Assembly (NCBI GenBank): GCA_905480105.1
Contig: CAJQPC010000247.1
Coordinates: forward strand, 1-35,912
From: an uncultured bacterium
GTDB lineage: Bacteria > Myxococcota_A > UBA796 > CAJQPC01
Length of the DNA: 35,912 nucleotides
Direction: 5' to 3'
This document shows positions 31,737 to 35,912 of this stretch, one piece after another (within the stretch, counting starts at the first letter, position 1; each line of letters opens with the position of its first letter). A program made the translations under genes and the position numbers. Below the pieces are notes generated by a model. The model saw nothing but the letters and a program-made list of their open reading frames with translations, made no database searches and was not told the origin of the DNA.

Positions 31737-32708
31737 TCAGATGACAAGGATCTCAAGTCGGGTTCCCAAAGCCGTACTCCAATCCTCAAATTTTTGAGCC
31801 AAACCCTTGGAACAAGCTACTCTTCTTCCTAAATGTCTCCGCATCTCTCCAGGAGCTGTTTCTACGAAAGGAAACAGCGGGTCCTGAGACGAAGAGGCGG
31901 CTATGTCCAAGGAAATGCACTCCGTAGTCAAGTGAAGGGCCAGGCCCTGACCCAAATCAGCCGGAACCCCCGGAGGCAACGCCACGCCTGGAAACCAGAA
32001 GGGGCCCACCGCGGAGCGAGAGAGCCGAGTCAGCTCCCCGAAGGCCTGGCTTAGCTGTGCATGCAAGGCATCCAAGGGCACTGCAGCATGCCGCATGAAG
32101 AGATCCAAGACCCCAGCGTCAAGCACCACCCGCCCCTCCCGGTTCAGGGACGCTGGGCCCACCCGATTGCTTCCGATCAGTCCACCGCCCAGCCCACTGG
32201 GCGACGGCTCTCGAAGGTCCACCACCACCCGTACCCACCGGCCTGCGGCGTCCACGTGGTCAAAGTACAGGCGCAGCTCCAGCACTGGCTTGCGGCGCTT
32301 CAGAGCCCCAAAGACCCGGCGAGAAGGCAGCAGACCCTCTGCCTTCTGAGGGCCACGACCTCGTAGGAAACGGTGCAAGTCACGTCGGCCCATTACCCGA
32401 GCGCCGAGCGCCGGGTCCAAGGCCATGGCCCGGTCGATGTCCACCTGAGGCGTGTCCCCGCTGGGGTCCGTCTTGAGCGCCAGGACTTGCTCGGAGTAAA
32501 GACGGGAGAGCCAAGCAAAGGACGGCATGCCCACCGAGGAGAGCTCCGCCGGTGCCATCAGGGGACCACTCACGCTCGGCGAGAGAGCGTGCAGCAGCGC
32601 CAGGCACTCCCTGAGCGGCACAAAGTCCTGGTTAGGGCCTAAGCAGTCCAAGGCGGTCCCCAGGGCACGAAGGTACCCGGCCACCCGCTCCTGGGGCAGC
32701 GCGGTCAC
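31737..32708 (-). CDS. Protein of unknown function, coupled to the coiled-coil gene
   Basis: 323 residues from the GTG at 32708, whose GTGA overlaps the upstream stop; another GTG seven codons earlier (32729) is possible. No signal or membrane segment is visible. The N-terminal 130 residues look helical. The middle (about 135-185) is beta-rich (VLELRLYFDH, WVRVVVDLREP). The C-terminal part mixes helices and strands (ALHLTTECISLDIAA), with few conserved-looking motifs. It does not match a family I recognise. It shares an operon with the coiled-coil gene and sits near two other unrecognised genes. Confidence 0.68.
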   Translation of the reverse strand: MTALPQERVAGYLRALGTALDCLGPNQDFVPLRECLALLHALSPSVSGPLMAPAELSSVGMPSFAWLSRLYSEQVLALKTDPSGDTPQVDIDRAMALDPALGARVMGRRDLHRFLRGRGPQKAEGLLPSRRVFGALKRRKPVLELRLYFDHVDAAGRWVRVVVDLREPSPSGLGGGLIGSNRVGPASLNREGRVVLDAGVLDLFMRHAAVPLDALHAQLSQAFGELTRLSRSAVGPFWFPGVALPPGVPADLGQGLALHLTTECISLDIAASSSQDPLFPFVETAPGEMRRHLGRRVACSKGLAQKFEDWSTALGTRLEILVI

Positions 32709-33724
32709 CCCTCGTCCTCCTCCAGCCACTGGGCCACCTCGTCCTCGGCCTTGATGCGCAAGCGCCGATCCGCTTCCGCCCGAGACTTTTCTCGCGTGAG
32801 CCTATCCACACTGCCGGTGAGCAGAAGGTTTCTATCCTCGACCTCGACCTTGACCCGCGCAGCCAGCTCGGGCAACACCTCGGTCAACAGGGCCCGAGTC
32901 TGCTCCACGTAGGACTGGGTGACCTCCATCGCCGTACCCAAGGCCAAGAGACTCTCCTGAAGCTCCGCGACCACCATCGGCGCATCAGCCGCCATGCCCA
33001 AGGCTTGAATTCGGCGCCCCGCGTTGTCCACCGCCCCCGAAGCATTCATCACGTAACCGGCCATGCCCTCGTGCAGCTCCATCACCGTGTCGCGCAGAGC
33101 ACGCGACGGACTCAGGCTGTTCACCGCCAGCTCTTCAGCCACACCAAACAGTTCCATGTTCAGGGACTCGTTTCGCAGCTCAAAGGTCAGCTGGTCTACC
33201 CGCCGGGCGCGCTCCCCTTTCGTGCCATTGCCCTGGCCCTTCTCCAGGATCTCTAGCTCCGCCTCAAGCTGCAGCACCCCTTCCGCGCACAGGCGCTGGT
33301 TCCCCGCCGATTCCACCCGCTGTTGGTGCAGAGCATCTACCTGCTCTTGTAGCTCCAGGGCTGTCAGGCGCAGCTCATCGGAAAATGCTGTTGCTTGGCG
33401 CAGGCGCAGGCTGGCCAGCTCGTACTGCTTGAGCAGCCCTTCCGCGACCGACTTGCGGCCCAGGATCACCCGACGAGCCGTGAAGCGCCGCATCAGACTG
33501 GCCAACATCGAGTCGTCCGCCTGGGTCACCTCCAGGTCATGGAGCGTCTGCTCGTGCCCCTTGAATGCCGCGAGCTCTATGTCCAGAGCATTGCTCAGAG
33601 CGTCTTGGGTCTTCACCAGCTCCTCCACCTTGGATAGGGCATCCTGGTGGCGCTTGTGGATCTCCTCGCGCCGCTTTTGAAGGGCGGCCTGGCTGGGGGC
33701 TGGACCCCTGGTGCGCGTGCTCAT
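32705..33724 (-). CDS. Long coiled-coil cytoplasmic protein
   Basis: 339 residues from the ATG at 33724; starts further upstream (33835) would run into the divergent gene. It begins with a basic segment (MSTRTRGPAPSQ), then is almost entirely helical, with heptad-like Leu/Ala/Glu patterns across about 20-215 and again about 255-335. It ends in an acidic tail (AQWLEEDEG). There is no ATPase motif and no membrane segment. It recalls structural coiled-coil or TelA/PspA-like proteins, but without their signature motifs I leave it unassigned. Its stop overlaps the next gene's GTG. It is divergent from the basic Pro/Ala-rich gene at 33845. Confidence 0.72.
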   Translation of the reverse strand: MSTRTRGPAPSQAALQKRREEIHKRHQDALSKVEELVKTQDALSNALDIELAAFKGHEQTLHDLEVTQADDSMLASLMRRFTARRVILGRKSVAEGLLKQYELASLRLRQATAFSDELRLTALELQEQVDALHQQRVESAGNQRLCAEGVLQLEAELEILEKGQGNGTKGERARRVDQLTFELRNESLNMELFGVAEELAVNSLSPSRALRDTVMELHEGMAGYVMNASGAVDNAGRRIQALGMAADAPMVVAELQESLLALGTAMEVTQSYVEQTRALLTEVLPELAARVKVEVEDRNLLLTGSVDRLTREKSRAEADRRLRIKAEDEVAQWLEEDEG

Positions 33725-33793
33725 CACTCTTGTTCTACCCCGGCGGGAGGAGGACTGGCAGCAACCGTGACTGTCGCACGCGCTTCCCCCGTG

Positions 33794-33800
33794 TAAAAAT
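33794..33800 (+). promoter_or_regulatory. Putative -10 element for the Pro/Ala-rich gene
   Basis: TAAAAAT lies about 45 bases before the GTG at 33845, in the 120-base divergent gap. Its presumed -35 (CTGTCG, 33771-33776) is weak. It is the most AT-rich point of the gap. Confidence 0.3.
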
Positions 33801-33844
33801 GCGCTCCTGCCGGCCCGACGGGCGTGTGCAGTCAAGGAGTCGTT

Positions 33845-34366
33845 GTGGCCTTTAGAGATCGGATCAAAGATCGCCTCAAGCGTGTCATGGGCCGTGGCCC
33901 GGATCCCGTATCCACACCTGGGGCACCTCCTCCCGCCCCCAAGGTCAAAGCGGCCGCAGCCGCAACACCGCCACCGCCCCCCAAGCCCGCCGCGGCTGGG
34001 GCGGCCCCCGTTGGTCCGGTCTCTCGCGCTCGCCCCAAGGGTCAGCGCAAGCCGCCGCCTGGGGCGGCACCCCAGACACCCACTGGCAAAAAACCTGGCG
34101 CAGGCAAGAAGATCTCACCCGAAAAGATGCGCAAAGCTGTGATGCGGGCCAAAAAGGGCACCATGAAGTTCGTACAGGATGCTGGCGGCAACAGCGAGCT
34201 CGCGGACATGCACGACCACAGCGAGCGGCGCTACTTTGTCGCCCATCGCGCGTTCTCTAGGTTGATGGAGGAGATCACCGAAGAAGGATTGTTGCTCTTT
34301 GATAGCGGGACGGGAATGAGCACCATGACGGAGAAGGGAGAGGAGTGGATTCGGGAGAATGTGTAG
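33845..34366 (+). CDS. Basic protein with Pro/Ala-rich linker and C-terminal helical domain
   Basis: 173 residues from the GTG at 33845, which has AAGGAG six bases upstream; that Shine-Dalgarno match decides the start over a GTG at 33824. The first 15 residues (FRDRIKDRLKRVMGR) form a likely amphipathic basic helix. Residues about 18-90 are Pro, Ala and Lys rich and disordered. The last 80 residues (KMRKAVMRAKKGTMKF through ERRYFVAHRAFSRLMEEITEEGLL to the C-terminus) look like a small helical or winged-helix-like domain. It is unassigned. Its strong basic charge contrasts with the acidic tail of the divergent coiled-coil protein, which may hint at a partner. Confidence 0.75.
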   Translation: MAFRDRIKDRLKRVMGRGPDPVSTPGAPPPAPKVKAAAAATPPPPPKPAAAGAAPVGPVSRARPKGQRKPPPGAAPQTPTGKKPGAGKKISPEKMRKAVMRAKKGTMKFVQDAGGNSELADMHDHSERRYFVAHRAFSRLMEEITEEGLLLFDSGTGMSTMTEKGEEWIRENV

Positions 34367-34524
34367 GGGGTCTTAGAGCACGGTTCGACTACGAACTCTC
34401 GCTGCGCTGTTGATTCCATAAAGACTGTTTGACACCAGAGTTAAGGGAGGCGCTGCGTCCCGAATTTGTCGAACAAGAAGCGCGGTGACACCAGCAGTCT
34501 GATCTATTCCACCAAGTCCGTGTC

Positions 34525-35912
34525 TCAGAGCCTCAACTTCCTAGCCAACAACACCTGCTGTAGCTCCCCAAGCCCAAGCCCAACCCCATTCTCCCGACTC
34601 CAAAGCGCAATTTGCCGCGCCGCCTCCATCGCCACCAACTCTCTCCCAATCCCTTCCCCCGCCAACCCTTCCCGCACCACCACAAGTTTTGAATTCAGCT
34701 GCAGATGCAGCCGCTCCTGCCCGCTGCGAATCACCGCCGCAGGGGACACCGCATCGGCCACCTGCACAGTCATCTGAATTCCGCGATCCAGCTGGTCCAC
34801 CAGGCTGCGAATCACAGCGACCAGCCCCCCCGCGGGTGCCATGCCCTTGCCGCTGGAAACTCGTACAGACTCGACCGCCGGCAGCTCAATCGGCAGCGGC
34901 GGTCGAGAGTCCTCCGGGGCATCCAACCAGGTATCCAAGGTCCCCCATCGCATACCGTCCGCATCTTCCAAGACCACTGCCCCAGCCAAGAGCCGTACGG
35001 TCCCCAGGTGCGCCCGTCCTTGCTGCGCGCACAGCCAACAAAAGCGCATCGCGTAAAAGCGAGCATCCTCTATATGCTCCCCAAAAGCCCTAGCCCGCAC
35101 ACCCTCCGCCAAGCGTTGGTACATCTGCAAGGCACACAGAGCCATGAGCTCTTCCTGGGACGCAGATAAAATGGCCCGGGAGTCGGTGATCCATACCAAT
35201 CCGTGACAGGGCAAGCGCGCGTCCAACTCCGGCATGGCCATCCAGGCACCATCCGGATCGCAGACCAGAACTCCGCCAGTGCCGTCGTAGGGTAGGCGCA
35301 GACCCAACCAACCACGCAGCCCGGGAATCTGTAAGGGTTCGCGCAGCAACCACCCACCCTGCTCGGCCGGCGCAAGCAGACTCTTCCAGACCACAGGCTC
35401 ATCGTCAAAGCGCAGTGTTAATGCTTTTCCTAAGGTTTGTTCTAGGGCGCGCAGTGGATCGATAGACAGCTGGAGAGTAGCTGGCTCCCGAAGGCCTATT
35501 CCACCAAAGGCGGCCACCCGCAGCGCTGGGTCCTGGAGCCACTGAGAGAGACGACGACGGCTATGCCCATCCGACGCCAACAGCTCGGGGTCTACTTCCA
35601 CACCCAGTGCCTGAGCCAAGGCCAAGCGCTCGGGCCAGTGGCCATTCCAAGAGTTTAGTAGAGCCCGAAAGGGCGCATCGCCAAAAGGCTCCTCTTCCCG
35701 CCACATCACACGGACCCGCGACATAGGTCCGACCCCTTGCGACCAGCCATCGGAGAGCTCCAGGGGCGCCGGCGAGCTGCAGAACACCACCCGAGCCACG
35801 GGGTCACGCACCTGGTCCATACCGCGCCAAGCGTGAGCGCTCTCGCCATCCATGCCCGCGCCCAGAGACAGCCCAAAGACCACACAACTGTGCTCGCCAT
35901 GCAGGTGGGCAC
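34525..35912 (-). CDS. Large protein of unknown function, 5' end beyond the window
   Basis: At least 462 residues. The frame stays open to the window edge (35912), upstream of a GTG at 35883, with coding-like residues (HLHGEHSCVV), so the true start is probably outside. The visible part is mixed alpha/beta with many Trp. It has segments such as RVVFCSSPAPLELSDGW, a middle WMAMPELDARLPCHGLVWITDSRAIL and a Glu/Leu-rich helical C-terminus. No transmembrane segment or known motif stands out. It is convergent with the Pro/Ala-rich gene, 158 bases apart. Confidence 0.65.
   Translation of the reverse strand, partial: AHLHGEHSCVVFGLSLGAGMDGESAHAWRGMDQVRDPVARVVFCSSPAPLELSDGWSQGVGPMSRVRVMWREEEPFGDAPFRALLNSWNGHWPERLALAQALGVEVDPELLASDGHSRRRLSQWLQDPALRVAAFGGIGLREPATLQLSIDPLRALEQTLGKALTLRFDDEPVVWKSLLAPAEQGGWLLREPLQIPGLRGWLGLRLPYDGTGGVLVCDPDGAWMAMPELDARLPCHGLVWITDSRAILSASQEELMALCALQMYQRLAEGVRARAFGEHIEDARFYAMRFCWLCAQQGRAHLGTVRLLAGAVVLEDADGMRWGTLDTWLDAPEDSRPPLPIELPAVESVRVSSGKGMAPAGGLVAVIRSLVDQLDRGIQMTVQVADAVSPAAVIRSGQERLHLQLNSKLVVVREGLAGEGIGRELVAMEAARQIALWSRENGVGLGLGELQQVLLARKLRL

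Noticed and set aside
34430..34494. Direct repeat TGACACCAG (34430-34438 and 34486-34494) and short stem at 34383-34396
   Set aside because: The repeats are short and not flanked by element-like sequence. I see no att site, tRNA end or transposon gene.

Overview
The window is GC-rich, densely coded bacterial DNA. Its gene content points to a Myxococcota-like deltaproteobacterium: many lipoproteins with FG-GAP/VCBS propellers, a protein with MopE-type Asp-rich repeats, a thrombospondin type 3 repeat protein, two MYXO-CTERM-like C-terminal tails, an AgmX/TonB-like C-terminal domain, and lipoproteins with Asp-Ser/Thr/Ala stalks. This placement is inferred from domain content; no rRNA or other marker gene is present. 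I found no tRNA, rRNA, CRISPR array, insertion sequence or phage gene, and no gene-free stretch longer than 300 bases.

Layout. 63-4837: two large surface FG-GAP lipoproteins. 4842-5438: a TetR regulator that has lost its N-terminus. 5477-6552: a tiny lipoprotein translationally coupled to a UbiA prenyltransferase. 6753-10263 (minus strand): a CxxCH lipoprotein on an Asp/Ser stalk, a small lipoprotein, and a zinc-ribbon/propeller/helical protein. 10364-13807: a lamin-tail lipoprotein, a hairpin, then a Tat-dependent small subunit coupled to a GMC flavoprotein. 13935-14486: peptide deformylase. 14548-16149 (minus): a vWA-like lipoprotein with ASH/HYDIN-like repeats. 16310-19098: an OmpA-type outer-membrane protein coupled to a TSP3-repeat protein. 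19229-20487: a cysteine-less redoxin-like lipoprotein and a divergent Ig-like lipoprotein. 20484-25480 (minus): a run of RluA pseudouridine synthase, polytopic membrane protein, an unknown exported protein and a membrane/AgmX-like protein. 25510-28098: FG-GAP lipoprotein, mini membrane protein and glycine-rich collagen-like protein. 28180-30572: a PhoB/PhoR-type two-component pair. 30604-31680 (minus): fatty acid desaturase. 31737-35912: four genes of unknown function, the last one cut by the window edge.

Most of the region builds the cell envelope. About eleven genes encode likely lipoproteins, and several others encode exported or membrane proteins. Housekeeping genes (def, the rluA family, the two-component pair, the desaturase) are scattered among them. 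Adjacent genes are often fused by 4-base ATGA, GTGA or TTGA stop/start overlaps (5680, 12284, 17896, 24530, 28896, 32708), which implies translational coupling.

The points I would look at first are: a family of ultra-short signal peptides with no positive charge; a protein with lipidation/sorting signals at both ends; a desaturase leader that is almost entirely a hairpin abutting the AUG; the decapitated TetR; and the unknown four-gene cluster at the right end.
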